A stretch of 64,000 nucleotides of DNA from the NCBI RefSeq assembly GCF_024586455.1, contig NW_026089624.1, positions 1,065,320 to 1,129,319 on the forward strand. The letters are read 5' to 3'. The stretch comes from Bactrocera neohumeralis (taxonomy: Eukaryota; Arthropoda; Insecta; Diptera; Tephritidae). Below the pieces are notes generated by a model. That model saw nothing but the letters and a program-made list of their open reading frames with translations. It was not told the DNA's origin and did no database searches. Both the position numbers and the translations under genes were made by a program. Shown here in pieces: positions 11,816 to 22,784 of the stretch; the stretch's first letter is position 1; each line of letters starts with the position of its first letter.

Positions 11816-12633
11816 AAAAAAGTAACCTACATGTTCTTTTACTCATTCCATATAATGGTCCGTGAAAACAATTTTAATTTGTTGCTACGTTGTAGGACTT
11901 TACCATTTCAATCCTTGACGGATATGTACTTATGTAAAAATGGAAGGCGACGACGGCCGACTTGCATCAAATGGTGATCCTCCGGTCGTCGTTTGTAAAC
12001 AGTTCCCGCATATGCATCAGTAAACTCAAGACGGCGACCTGGTATGAAGGTTGTTCTATAAGTGTCTTCGTTTGATAAGAGAGGGCATTGCTATTAGCCC
12101 ATTTTTTTTTTGTTTTTTGTTTTGTTGGTACACTCTTCATATGAACGTACTGGAAGTTTCATTTCAATCTGTCAATATATTTTTGTTTAGAAGCCATTTA
12201 GTGTAGCCATGTCATAGTATTTTTTTTTAAATGGAAAAAACTGCATAGTGATAAAAGTCTTATTTTTAGAAGGTGCTATGACCAGTCAGAAACCAACGAA
12301 CCGTATCAAGGTTTTCGTATAAAAATACAAAAAACAGTGGCTCTCTTCGCTAAAAGTCAGGTATTCCGTAACTGACAGTGTTTAATGCACTCTATTAAGT
12401 GGCAAAAACGGAAAGTGTCGCATGTAAATTATTTAGTCTGACCAAAAGAGAAATTGCGTGCAAGCTAAATTCATGAAGCTGTTTCTACAGATTTGCCCGA
12501 CGCCAACGAAGATAAACAGTTATATGATACCATCACTAAAATCATGATCCACGGACTATGCGGCGTTCTGAACCGTACGTCCTCATGAAGGACGGAAAAT
12601 TCACAAACAACCAAATATACATGCGCTCTTATA
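11816..12633. other. No gene; possible mariner N-terminal scrap
   Basis: Mostly noncoding. At 12232-12290 the plus strand reads IVIKVLFLEGAM, which resembles the start of mariner transposases (YRVVIKFLFLEGK), but nothing after it supports the match. Otherwise I see nothing. Confidence 0.25.
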
Positions 12634-12901
12634 GCCTTGACAGACGGAAATACAGATCCAAATTTATAGGTGACATAACGTAAACTTCTTGTTTTATTAT
12701 TGAAAATTTGAAAACAGCTGGCAGTGTTGTTTGTCTTACTTTCAAAATAGTTTAAAATTTGCAATTTAAACAATGTTGCCAACAAAAATGTCTAAAAATT
12801 TGAAAATTAAATGTGAGTTAGCACGGAGTTGTCTTCACTAACTTCTGAATTAATCCGGGTTTATGCAGTTAATCTGGATTAACGCTGCCGTCTGTCAATA
12901 C
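12634..12901. mobile_element. Small MITE with TA flanks
   Basis: A 268-bp segment begins GCCTTGACAGACGG and ends CCGTCTGTCAATAC, flanked by TA on both sides. The inner part of the termini, TTGACAGACGG/CCGTCTGTCAA, is a perfect 11-bp inverted repeat. A larger element with the related ends GCCCTGACAGACGA is at 37485-38130 and 42854-43499. TA flanks suggest a Tc1/mariner-type mover. It has no coding content. Confidence 0.5.
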
Positions 12902-13054
12902 TATTAATTGATAGGCAAACGAATGAAAATGGTTACCCGTAGAGAACACATATGGCGTATGGAAGGGGGACCTACTGTTAGTAATAATCTGAAAGACATC
13001 GTATCCGTGGACAACAGCTGGGTGGCCCCATGAAGGCCACCATATGTATATATA

Positions 13055-13932
13055 CAAGGAGCGTTCCAAACTAAACAGGACTTAAAAAAACAGAACAAAT
13101 GGTTTTTCGGCAAAATGAATTTATTTTATTGAAAATAGTCTCCTTTTGCTTCAATACAGCTTTTGGCACGGTCCAAAAGCATGTCGGACGAGTGTTTTGG
13201 CTCGTTGGCCGGTATGGCCGCCAGTATGCCGGTTCAAGCCTTTTGAATAGCCTCTACGTCTGCATAACGCTTTCCTTTCATAGGCAAATGCATTTTTCCA
13301 AAAAGGAAGAAGTCGCACGGTGCCACATCAGGTGAATACCGGGAGTGGTTAATGGTTAAAATGTGATTTTTGGTCAAATAATCATCCTTCGAATCTTGGA
13401 TTCTGAGTAATTTTTGGTCGTCAGTTAATTTGAGCGGAACAAACTGTGCACACTCCTTTTGTAAGCCCAAATGTTCGGTCGAAATGCGATAAATCGATGT
13501 TTTGGAGATGTTCAATTCCATTTCCATGAATTTCAATGATGATTTCGGCTGATGTTTGATGAATGCACTCACATTTTCGATGAAATTTCCGGTGATCGCG
13601 GATTTTGATTGGCCCACATGTTGATCGTCATTTATGCAATCACGACCACTTTGAAAACGTTGACGCTACGGAAAGGCAATCACCGCCATAAACTTCTTTC
13701 ATCGGTAAAAGTTTCACCAATTTTAAAACAAAATTTAATGCTGGCTCTTTGTTCGAAGCTCTTTTTTTCACCGATAACACAAACATACTGACACTTAAAT
13801 CGTAATAACTTCATTTGCAGTCAATGAAATGTCATGAAATTCTAACTGGACAATCGATAAAGATAGCAGATTCTAACGCACTAGTCGGCATATAGATGGC
13901 GCCACTTTACTGTTTACTTTGAAACGTCCTTG
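13055..13932 (-). mobile_element. mariner element with internal deletion
   Basis: Ends are CAAGGAGCGTTCCAAACTAA (left) and, as the inverse of the right end, CAAGGACGTTTCAAAGTAA, with TA outside each end. It spans 878 bp, shorter than the roughly 1.3 kb of a full mariner. The minus-strand transposase relic lies inside. Confidence 0.85.
13070..13770 (-). pseudogene. mariner transposase, catalytic centre deleted
   Basis: The N-terminal helix-turn-helix part reads from about 13770 (FEQRASIKFCFKIGETF) and includes SKSAITGNFIENVSAF and KFMEMELNISKTSIYRI. The frame then passes directly to KNHILTINHSRYSPDVAPCDFFLFG (shortened: SRYSPDVAPCDFFLF), the third catalytic aspartate region, and ends about 13100. 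The first two catalytic aspartates are deleted. The C-terminal part is frameshifted relative to the middle. The protein would bind the terminal repeats and move the element; this copy cannot. Confidence 0.8.
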
Positions 13933-13934
13933 TA

Positions 13935-14320
13935 AATAAACGAATAAAGGCAATAGCCAGGCCATTTTCACCATGAAACAGGGGAGTAACGCTACTGGAT
14001 CGCAGCTTGCAAGACGTTCGGTGCGAAAGAATCTATTTGATTATCCAATTACCTAGCGGGTTAACGCGGCCTTAAGGCCTCGCCGTTGTGGGCTAAAGTA
14101 AAGTAGTTACAGGTAAATACTTGAACGTCTCATAATGACGGATACTAACGGCCAAATAACTTTGAAGCCTAATTAGCAAATGTAGTTAGCTCGGAAGGTA
14201 ACCATACTAATAAGGTATTTTTGAGTTTACAAGAAAACCTGGGTAATAAAATAATATTAAAGCAAGTTCCTACATCTCATAAGACACAGTAATGACAACT
14301 GACGGCCCAGCTGTATATAC
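13935..14320. other. No gene recognised
   Basis: Noncoding; I see nothing beyond the flank of the hAT-like insertion at 14329. Confidence 0.5.
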
Positions 14321-14328
14321 CCTGTATA

Positions 14329-16600
14329 CAGTGGCGGATTTGCAGTCCTAGCCGCTCTAGGCCCCAGGCCATGTGCCGCCCCTTTCTCAGCACCCATCAT
14401 TATAGACCAAAGACATAATTCATGAATTTACTTTATTCCCACTTTTAATTGATTCAGAAAATTGTTTAAATAAAAGCTAGCGGATAAAGCTAGTTTATAA
14501 TATTTTCCGAGATTTCAGGGATGATTGGACATTTAAATAAAACATTTGAAATTGGTTTTAGGTTTTGTTTTTAATGAAATAAATGTTTTACTCGTACAAT
14601 GTGTTACAAACCTCGTCTGCACCTAAGCGCAGCAAAACCATTAATCAAATCTTCGCTATTCAATTTCTATAAAATCAGCTTCTATATTAAGCAAAGCAAG
14701 ATCGTTTAACCTCTGCTCCGTCATTGTTGTGCGTAAATAGTTTTTCACTCTCCGCAAACAAGAAAACGATCTTTCTCCAGTACAGTTACTGGCAGGTGTA
14801 GACACACACATACGAAGAGCAATATCCACGTTTGGGTAAATGGTTTGAAGACCTTCGGTTCGTAACCATTACAACAAACTGACTGCACTCCTTCGCTCCT
14901 CATTTTTTATGCTGCAATGAGAACGAAAATGAAGACATTCTTCTGTAAAATCGTCTTCTAAGTCATTAGAATAAATCATTTGCAATGCCTTGGCCTTATC
15001 TTCGACTTCTGAGATGTTTAGATTCGTCAGGTTGGTAATAAAGTAAAATTCATTGTAGAGTAATTTATAAGCATCCCGACGTCTTTTCAGTTCTTCTGAC
15101 AATGTATCAATTACTACTAAAAAAGTATTTATTCTAAAATTTTCACTGGCATTTTTTTGTTGCATCTCTTCACCTGTATTTGTCTCGCCAGGAAGCAGCT
15201 TACGCTTTCGATTGCGTCGAAAATCTTTTCCATATTCCTGTACGAGGGGCAGTTTTTCGCTTTTTATCGAAATCATCGAAATTCTCTCTTGTTTCGCCAA
15301 CAAAATGTATTAAAGCCTCGTACAGTTCTATGACAATGGTAATGTCAATTTCCACACTCTGAAGTTTTTTACTTGTGGCGTTAATGCGATCTAGTAAACA
15401 TCCCCAAAAAACAGCCATGAGGGCCGTTTCAAAACGTTCCAGTTTCAAACGAATATCTCTTGCTTCGCATATAACGGTTCTCTTCTGTTGTGTGTCATTT
15501 TCGATGGTGACTAGCGCTTTATGGATTTCATTTCAGGATTCCGCGTAAACTTTTGCATGCGTCTGCACGAGCTGACCAACGAGTCGTTGATAGACTTTTG
15601 ACGGTGAAATGGGTTTGAAGGAGTTCCCAACGCTGAGTTGTCGCTGCTCTTGGAGTAGAGAAAAGAACGAACAAACCTCTTGGCTGCTTTCAGCTGCACA
15701 TTCACCTACTAAATTCAGCGAGTGTGCTGAACAGGGAACATAGTCGGCAAGGGGTGAAATTTCCTTTATTTTACCTTGCAGGCCGTTATAATTGCCTGAC
15801 ATGTTAGCTCCGTTGTCAAATGATTGCCCGCGGTAGTTTGAAATGTCAACTCCCAATTCAGCTAAAGTTTAAGTAACAGCATCTGTCGTTTATTGCGATT
15901 TGTGGCCTGTGTTTGGAATAAACTTGAGAAACCGTTCTACATGGTATCCATTAGGCAGGACATATCTGATTACATAAGTGAGCTGGTCTACGTGAGATAT
16001 ATCCGGTGTCGAGTCAATGATCAGAGAAAAATATTTTGCTGTTAATATTTCCATTACAATTGTTTCCAAAACTTTGTTTCCCATAAGTCGAATGAACTCT
16101 TCGCATGTTGTTGAAGAAAGATAACTCGTAAATCCTGAGTTTGGATTTCCATAACGTGTAATGTGTTTAGCTAAGAACGGATCGAACTCGGCGATAAGCT
16201 CTAAGGACATTAAATAATTTCCATTGTGGATTGATCCAAATTTTTCGTCGTGTCCTCTGAAGGGCAAACCAGGTGATGCAAGTGCTTTTACGCATGCAAC
16301 TACTCTTTTCAGAATGTTTTCCCAGTCATTTATTTCTTCATAATAACAATAGGTTAGGTACCTAGGTACATATTCTTCCTAGATACTTTATATGTACGAT
16401 GTACGAAATTATTTATACTTTGATACGCAAAAATAGTGATTTAGGAAGATTATATAAGCATACGGTTAAGATACTTTGCATTTGAGTTATTTCTTGTTAA
16501 TCTTGTTGTTATCAGTGATTTTTTTGGCACGATTTGCCGCCCTTAATATCTGACCGCCCTAGGCCCGTCCCTCCTGGGCCTTAGTGCAAATCCGCCACTG
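14329..16600 (-). mobile_element. hAT-like DNA transposon, copy 2, with 8-bp duplication
   Basis: Begins CAGTGGCGGATTTGCAG and ends AATCCGCCACTG. The 8 bases CCTGTATA occur just before (14321-14328) and just after (16601-16608), the hAT-type target duplication. It is shorter than copy 1 (2272 against 2532 bp), with a deletion of about 310 bases near 16339. Confidence 0.92.
14650..16340 (-). pseudogene. hAT-like transposase relic, copy 2
   Basis: Same protein as copy 1, in four frames. It lacks the N-terminal zinc finger because of the deletion at about 16339, so it starts inside the DUF4371-like core (LPFRGHDEKFG). It retains the full hAT dimerisation domain at 14660-14860 (NCTGERSFSCLRRVKNYLR), which copy 1 has lost. 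Frameshifts lie near 15880, 15530, 15450-15490 and 15240. It is inactive alone. Confidence 0.85.
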
Positions 16601-16610
16601 CCTGTATATT

Positions 16611-16970
16611 TTTAAATTTTTTCCGACTTGCCAGGGGTACCCATCCACAAGATGAAACCGCAAGTTTGCGTGCTTGTCATACTAATGCTCAACCTGTTTA
16701 CGCCCAGACTGTGCAATGGCACTAGGTTACATACAACAGAGCTGGCCTTCGTTCAGGCCACCTTTCTTTCTGATTGGCCCCTGCCGGAGAGACAGCATTG
16801 ATATCCAAAATCCCTTTTATTTCTACAAACTTACCCTTCCCGTTCAAACGCCTACAATATCCTGTAGTAGTGGCTTTATCTGTCACAATAAAAAAAAATC
16901 AAAGACAAATTGTAAAAGTAGCCGGCAACCACTTGGGCACTCCTTTCTTCTGCCATAAAACGCTGTAAGT
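16611..16970 (+). pseudogene. Helitron helicase C-terminal fragment
   Basis: The plus strand reads FLNFFPTCQGYPST, then KPQVCVLVILMLNLFTPRLC and NGTRLHTTELAFVQATFL, then, one frame over from 16774, GETALISKIPFISTNLPF and PFKRLQYPVVVALSVTIKKN. This is the order of PIF1-like Helitron helicases (PSGLPPHKL, RNLNPPRLCNGTRL, IPTDLPFEFKRLQFPVR). It lacks the ATPase part and the 3' hairpin. The start that looks like a signal peptide (16652) is part of this helicase. Confidence 0.75.
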
Positions 16971-17243
16971 AGGTTGCTTGCGTGTGTCGAAAGCAAGAAT
17001 TTTTTATATAAGCAGAAAAGAGTAAGTCAATTTTCTTTTCCGGGAGGTGATGCATTAAAATGATTTCTAACTTTCTACGACCCGAGATAAGAAACAATTA
17101 TATAAGCATAAACAACTCTCCCAATTTAAATTACTTTATTTCTGATAATGCGAATAGTCATTATTTTAACTGTTAATACAAAATTTATTTTCACTACCGT
17201 GAGCCAAAGCTAGTAACAAATGATGGAAATAGCACCGGTTCTA

Positions 17244-17828
17244 TCGGGTGATTTTTTAAGAGCTTGATAACTTTTTAAAAAAAAAAACGCATAAAATTTG
17301 CAAAATCTCATCGGTTCTTTATTTGAAACGTTAGATTGGTTCATGACATTTACTTTTTGAAGATAATTTCATTTAAATGTTGACTCATGTGGTTTCAACA
17401 AGATGGCGCTACATGCCACACAGCTCGCGATTCTATGGCCATTTTGAGGGAAAACTTCGGAGAACAATTCATCTCAAGAAATGGACCCGTAAGTTGGCCA
17501 CCAAGATCACGCCTTTAGACTATTTTTTGTGGGGCTACGTCAAGTCTAAAGTCTACAGAAATAAGCCAGCAACTATTCCAGCTTTGGAAGACAACATTTC
17601 CGAAGAAATTCGGGCTATTCCGGCCGAAATGCTCGAAAAAGTTGCCCAAAATTGGACTTTCCGAATGGACCACCTAAGACGCAGCCGCGGTCAACATTTA
17701 AATGAAATTATCTTCAAAAAGTAAATGTCATGAACCAATCTAACGTTTCAAATAAAGAACCGATGAGATTTTGCAAATTTTATGCGTTTTTTTTAAAAAA
17801 GTTATCAAGCTCTTAAAAAATCACCCGA
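17244..17828 (+). mobile_element. Tc1/mariner-type element folded into a hairpin
   Basis: Begins TCGGGTGATTTTTTAAGAGC and ends with its inverse, with TA outside both ends (17242-17243, 17829-17830). The two arms, 17244-17384 and 17690-17828, are nearly perfect inverse copies over about 140 bp. The right arm includes the last codons of the transposase, so the left arm is an inverted copy of the 3' end, not the original 5' end. The spacer holds the C-terminal third of the transposase. Confidence 0.85.
17386..17724 (+). pseudogene. Tc1/mariner-type transposase, C-terminal third
   Basis: The plus strand reads MWFQQDGATCHTARDSMAIL (second catalytic aspartate), then FISRNGPVSWPPRSR. A small deletion near 17505 shifts the frame, and it goes on with TPLDYFLWGYVKSKVY (third aspartate region) and ends RSRGQHLNEIIFKK. 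The N-terminal DNA-binding part and first aspartate are absent. Relatives at 18130-19195 and 20005-20900 belong to the same family. I place it with the DD41D-like lineage on motif spacing only. Confidence 0.75.
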
Positions 17829-18129
17829 TATTAACAGTATTCTTAGCGCAAGACAACATGTTATTAATGATCAGCAAACATCAAATTTTTACCCGTCAAT
17901 GAGTATGATACTAAGCGAAAAACTGAATATATTATGTTAGATATATTATAGTTCAAAGAAAAATTTTGTAAAATCTTTCCATATATTACCCCACCTCCCA
18001 CACACCGCATATACTTAGTTTCGTTATTATTAAGGTTGATTGAAATACTTTAAAAAAAAAAACACAGAAACTTTCAATTTAATGGGAAATGTCTATTATC
18101 GTACGAAAGAGCATTTTTCTGCATTTATT

Positions 18130-19195
18130 TTTTGGCCGCGGCTACGTCTGAGATGGTCCATCCGTTAATTTCAATTTACGATGACCTGTTCGAGTATTAT
18201 GACTGGTTACTGGCGAATGACACTCGTCATGCCTTGCTCGAAGGCCTAAATCGAAACGGGATTGTCCGCATAGACTTTAAACCTTACATATCTCCACTGG
18301 AAAAAGTCTAAAGATGTGATATCTACCGAACTTGATTTACAATCCACCGGCCTAAAGCGTAAAATTATCCGCTCACCGAAGTCTTGTCTCAATGAATCCA
18401 TTGATTGATACGATGTGTGGAAAGTGGCGTCGTCTCGTTGAAACCAAATGTCGCCGAGATAAAAAGCTTCAATTTCATGTATCAAATAGTCGTTGTCGTG
18501 GCGCGATGACGGGCGCCATTGACGGTTATGCTCTCACCGCCATCATTTTTGAAGAAATATGGACCGATGATTCCATCGACCCTCAAACTACGTCAAACCG
18601 TTGTTTTTTCTTGATGAGATGGCAGCTCTTGAATCTCTTCAGGTTGTCAGGTTCGTCTCAAATATGACAATTTTGCTTGTTTATATATCCATTAAGGCAG
18701 AAATGGGCATCATCGCTGAACAAAATCAGGCTCGAAAACATCGGTTCTTCTTGGAACTTTTCAAGAGCCCATAGATCGAAGCCATATCGCTTGGGAAGGC
18801 CGAGCGGCTTCAGATCTAGCTCAAGCTGTATTTTGTGCGCTTTTAATTTAAGATATTGAAATAAAATGCGCCAAATCATTCCACACGTTACTTCAAGTTG
18901 CTGAGAACGGCGCAGAATCGACTGTCCACCATCTTCGTCGGACATCGACACACTCAGCCATATTTTCTTTACTGCGTGCTGGTCGTAGTCTATTCGGTAG
19001 AATATTATCCAATAACGAAGCTTCTAATATGGGTGATGGTGTTGCGAATAGTCAGTAGGTCGATTAATTTGACTATAAGTTGAGCGAAGTGCGGGAAACA
19101 TATTCTTTACAAAACATGAATTTCCGTAATAAAGTTGAGCAATTTGTAAACGTTGCTCAGGCGTAAATCTTTCCTTCCTGAAATGCCAGACAATA
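18130..19195 (-). pseudogene. Tc1/mariner-type transposase, near full length
   Basis: Minus strand. From the N terminus (19195): RFTPEQRLQIAQLYYGNSCF, NRPT, RRSQQLEVTCGMIWRIL, LFSDDAHFCLNGYINKQNC (first aspartate), then after stops WFQRDDATFHT (second), then LDFFQWRYVRFKVY (third), then RMDHLRRSRG at about 18140. All three catalytic aspartates are recognisable, but frameshifts near 18660, 18490 and 18250 break the frame. In the family the protein cuts and pastes the element at TA sites. No clear terminal repeats were identified. Confidence 0.75.
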
Positions 19196-20004
19196 CCGAT
19201 TAAAAATAATATGACAGTCTCACACGACTCACGAGTGATCTGTCAGAAAGAGACTATTGCATCACCCGTTAGCTTATTGTATGCCGAATATGTAAATCAG
19301 TGTGCGAAATATCTTCACAAAATTACGTTGACAGTTTTTTTTTTTAATATTATGTTGGTTAGCAATGGATATGAATAAAATTAGTATAGACCTTGATTTA
19401 AAAATCATATCTCTAATACGGTCATCCTCATGAAGTAGGAATTTAACACTGACCCGAATAGGAAAATTATGTTAGCAGATGAGGTGGATCCCCAAAGATT
19501 CAACCTTAGGTCTTAAGCTTAATACAGTTTTCTGAATATGTCAACCAGAAGATCGGAAATAACTGAATAAGGGTTTTATGATTTGCACCAATGTCTAGAG
19601 AAACAACTATATAAAACATATCCACTTAATTCCATTCAAATATTACACATATTTACCAATATAAACGCCATAAATTTAAATGGAAATTGGTATATTTAGG
19701 CTAGGGAGATATGGTTTGATTGCATTAACCTTTTACATAACTCAATAACATATTTTCACACTAGTTTTTGATGATAATTCACACCCGAAGTATAAAAGAA
19801 ATGCTACGTACTTCACATACAGACCATCGTACAGAGTATAGGGTATTTCTATAGTACACTTCAAAAGTAGACCGATAGGAACAGCAAACGACGCCATATT
19901 TTTTCCCACTCTTTTAATATTTCTCTTCAATAAAGTTTGCCATGTCATCATGAAAAGATAAACAATCCAAAAAGGAGTCATGTTTATTAAAATTTACTAC
20001 CGAA
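19196..20004. other. No gene recognised
   Basis: AT-rich. A 79-codon minus-strand frame (19742-19981) has no known motif and is probably chance. I see nothing else. Confidence 0.5.
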
Positions 20005-20900
20005 ATTTGGATTCAGTGGCCTTACCTTTAAGAGCTTTTCGCCCAATTTATGGTCGTCATAATCGTACTGTCAGATCAGCAATTGAGCGTCAAGTAGACA
20101 AATTTTAATCCACAGGCACAATTTAAAATGTTCCTATGCCAGTGAAATAAAGAAGTGCCCGTAGCGACAAGTATATTGCTGCCGTTAGCGTATCAATTGA
20201 GGAAGACCCAAATCAGTCTCTCACATCCCGTTCTCAAGCGTTGGCCATCTCTGTGACGTCGTTGTGGCAAATTTTAGGAAAAGATCTTGGCCAACTTCTT
20301 TACAAAATCAACCTGATGCAAGAACTGAAAACGCTTGACCACCAGAGTCGTCGTATGGTCGTGAATTGGACTAAGCAACAATTTGAAAATGATCGGGATT
20401 TTCATTGAAAAGCAAAATATGCGATATTGGTCAGGCACCAATCCACATAATGCACTATTGCATACTGAAAAAATTACGGTTTAGTCCGGTTCATGAGTCG
20501 GCGGCGTCATTGGACAGTCCTTCATCCGTGATGATCAAGACTGGCACGTTACTGTGAATGGGAATCACTACCGGACGATATGGACTTGGACAATATGTGG
20601 ATTCAACAAAACGGCGCCACAAGCCACGAAGCGAATGTCACAATAAATGTATTGAAAATTAAGTTTGGTAAACGTGTTATCTCACGAAATGGCCCAGTCA
20701 ATTGGCGGCCTCAGTCGTGCGATTTGACGCCGTTAGACTATTTCCTGTGGAACTACGCCAAGTCTATGGTCTATGGTCTATGCCAACAAGTCAGCGACGA
20801 CTGATGAGCTCCGTACGAATATCGGACCACCGGAAATTGGGTTTAGTGTCTGGCCTTCTGCAAGCATGCCCGTGGTGGTCATGCCAACGAAATCGAGTTC
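20005..20900 (+). pseudogene. Tc1/mariner-type transposase, degraded
   Basis: The plus strand gives VALPLRAFRPIYGRHNRTVR, AIERQVDKF, SRSQALAISVTSLWQILGKD, INLMQELK, then MDLDNMWIQQNGATSHEA and LTPLDYFLWNYAKSMVYG. The second catalytic aspartate (QQDGAT in relatives) is asparagine here (QQNGAT). Stops and frameshifts separate the pieces. The family matches 17244 and 18130. Confidence 0.75.
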
Positions 20901-21048
20901 CATACATCAATGCAACAAATGTGCTATAACAGAATTAAAAAATTTCAGTGATATCCCAAACCATTTTTTATTAAAAATATCTTTTGTAGCGGTCTTATTG
21001 AAACCCCATTATCATAAAATATATAAATGGAGCACTTTTTAACTCTAC

Positions 21049-21348
21049 TTACCGTGGATATTTGTTAGCGGAGAAAATGTCTTTGCGAAAGCGATCTAAT
21101 AAAAGAGTGAATGTCCGCACGACACCGCATCGTATCGAAATCAAAAGGGGCTTGTGCGCTGTCAGTCGGTCCCGTTTGTTAGTTATGTGTTGTATTCGTG
21201 ATGCGGTGCTATTTGTGCGCGCGTGATGTGGAATGTAAGAAGAGGTGTATGGTGAAGATGTGGTGTGTAATGAAATGTGTTGTCTATGATGTGTGTGGTG
21301 TAGCAGTGTTAGACTGTGAGGGGGGCGCATTTAGCTATCCCGACCCCT
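21049..21348 (-). pseudogene. BEL/Pao element A, gag continuation
   Basis: Minus-strand frame ending at 21049. When the gypsy element 21349-24225 is skipped, it continues the gag frame from 24226. The sequence is rich in histidine, threonine and serine (SLTLLHHTHHRQHISLHTTS). No motif of its own was recognised; its identity rests on the join. Confidence 0.45.
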
Positions 21349-21633
21349 TGTAACGTGGCTTTCACCACCTTACAATAATTTACGTCAACACCACTACACC
21401 CGACCTCAACGTAGAGCTTTCCACCATACCAGCATTATCCTAAACTTCATCTCACCGCACTGACCAAAGCTACGCACACAACTCACCCCACTACACTGAC
21501 GAAAGCTGCGCTGTGCTGCTGTGTGGACACTTCATCTATTGAATTAAATCTTTTATTTGCTAAGGGTTCATGGGTCCCAAGCTGACATTGGAGTGGCTGA
21601 GCATACCTCAGCTATGGACGAAACCCCATTACA
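21349..21633 (+). repeat. 5' LTR of the gypsy element
   Basis: 285 bp, from TGTAACGTGG to CCCATTACA, with TGTAA/TTACA ends. Its last 101 bases recur at 24124-24225. Confidence 0.85.
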
Positions 21634-21635
21634 AA

Positions 21636-21653
21636 TGGCGCCCGAGCAGGGAC
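21636..21653 (+). promoter_or_regulatory. Primer binding site, tRNA-Lys type
   Basis: TGGCGCCCGAGCAGGGAC lies 2 bases after the LTR. It differs by one base from the lysine-tRNA primer site used by many retroelements. Reverse transcription would begin here. Confidence 0.88.
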
Positions 21654-21679
21654 CTGATTTTGTGAGTGACAGTGGAAAA

Positions 21680-22780
21680 CATGAAACGGTCACCAACGCT
21701 CATGAATTAGGTTCGCCACACCCCCCGCACAATCATAAGCATCGCAGTACTCCAGCGAAAAAGGCTCTAACGCTTGAGACGGACACGACCAGTTGGATTT
21801 ACTGGCTGAAGAAGGACCGATTAATCACCGAGTGCAGACGACACCACATCGCTGTCGAAGAACGCACCGTAGCAGATCTCCGTAGCGAGCTGAGCGCCTG
21901 CATCCGTGCAAAGCGCCACAATAAATCCACGGAGGATCTGGTAAAGGCATTGGAAAAGGAAATGAAGGATGAAGATAACGCCACCATACCCGTTCCAACC
22001 ACCACAGTGAGAATCCCCAGCAAAGCGATAGCAACACGTGACATCACATCGGCTGCAAAATTGCCAGATTTGGAGGTTATGAACTCCGTGCGGCGATGGA
22101 ACATACGCTACAGCGGTCGAGAAAATTTACACGACTTCTTAGAGCGATGCGAGGAACTCGCCGAATGCTACTCGATAGCAAATAACCAGCTTCATGCTAC
22201 TATGCCGGAAATTTTGCAGGACAAAGCGCTGCAATAATTTCGTGTAAAACGCAACTCCATCAACACGTGGGACGACTTTCGTTACGAGGCTGAGCGGTTC
22301 TTTTTACCGAAACGTCACCTCGCACATCTGGAGGAAACCATCCATCAGCGCAACCAATTTCCCAGAGAGAAGGCAAAAGACTAGGTGCTGGCTATCCAAA
22401 CGCTTATCTGCCAGCACCCGAAACTTCGCGATGAAGATCACACCGAGCGTATCTATGACGGTCTAAGGGTGGAGTATCGCTTGTATGTCCGTCGGAGCGA
22501 TTTCAACAGCGTGGACGAACTACTCGAATTAACGGAAGAATTCGAATTGTTGAAAGGCGAGGAGGCCAGGCAAGCGAGAAACACTAGTCACTGTTTGACG
22601 GCGGTAAGTAATAAGTATTGCAGCGAGAACGTTTGTTGGCGATGTAAGCAGCCGGAACACCGAAGACGCCAATGTCGCAACCAGCAGCGAATATTCTGCT
22701 CCCGCTGTGTCGCGAGACTGCAATTGTCCTACACGTGCGATAGTGCGAGCTACTCCGTCCAGGTCCTGTACAACAGCAGA
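21680..22780 (+). pseudogene. Gypsy gag with zinc knuckles
   Basis: The open frame enters from inside the LTR (21557) and has no clear own start. It holds a capsid-type region (TSWIYWLKKDRLITECRRHH; SVRRWNIRYSGRENLHDFL), a stop at 22235-22237, a second stop at 22382-22384, and then a nucleocapsid part with CWRCKQPEHRRRQC (a CCHC knuckle, about 22633-22680) and a second FCSRC. The protein packages the element's RNA in the cytoplasm. Two in-frame stops make it non-functional. Confidence 0.8.
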
Positions 22781-22784
22781 AACA

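Noticed and set aside
12471..12785. A 104-codon minus-strand frame as a gene
   Set aside because: It overlaps the MITE at 12634-12901 and has no recognisable motif.
14041..14110. A GC-rich stretch (GGCCTTAAGGCCTCGCCGTTGTGGGC) as a possible RNA gene
   Set aside because: Only a short palindrome is seen, with no cloverleaf or rRNA-like motif.
16652..16801. A 49-codon frame starting MKPQVCVLVILML that looks like a signal peptide and secreted peptide
   Set aside because: It matches the Helitron helicase segment with PRLCNGTRL, and the next frame continues that helicase (IPFISTNLPF, KRLQYPV). The hydrophobic start is a degraded part of that protein.
19742..19981. A 79-codon minus-strand frame with a hydrophobic stretch
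   Set aside because: No motif, no homology pattern that I recognise and an AT-rich context. Likely chance.
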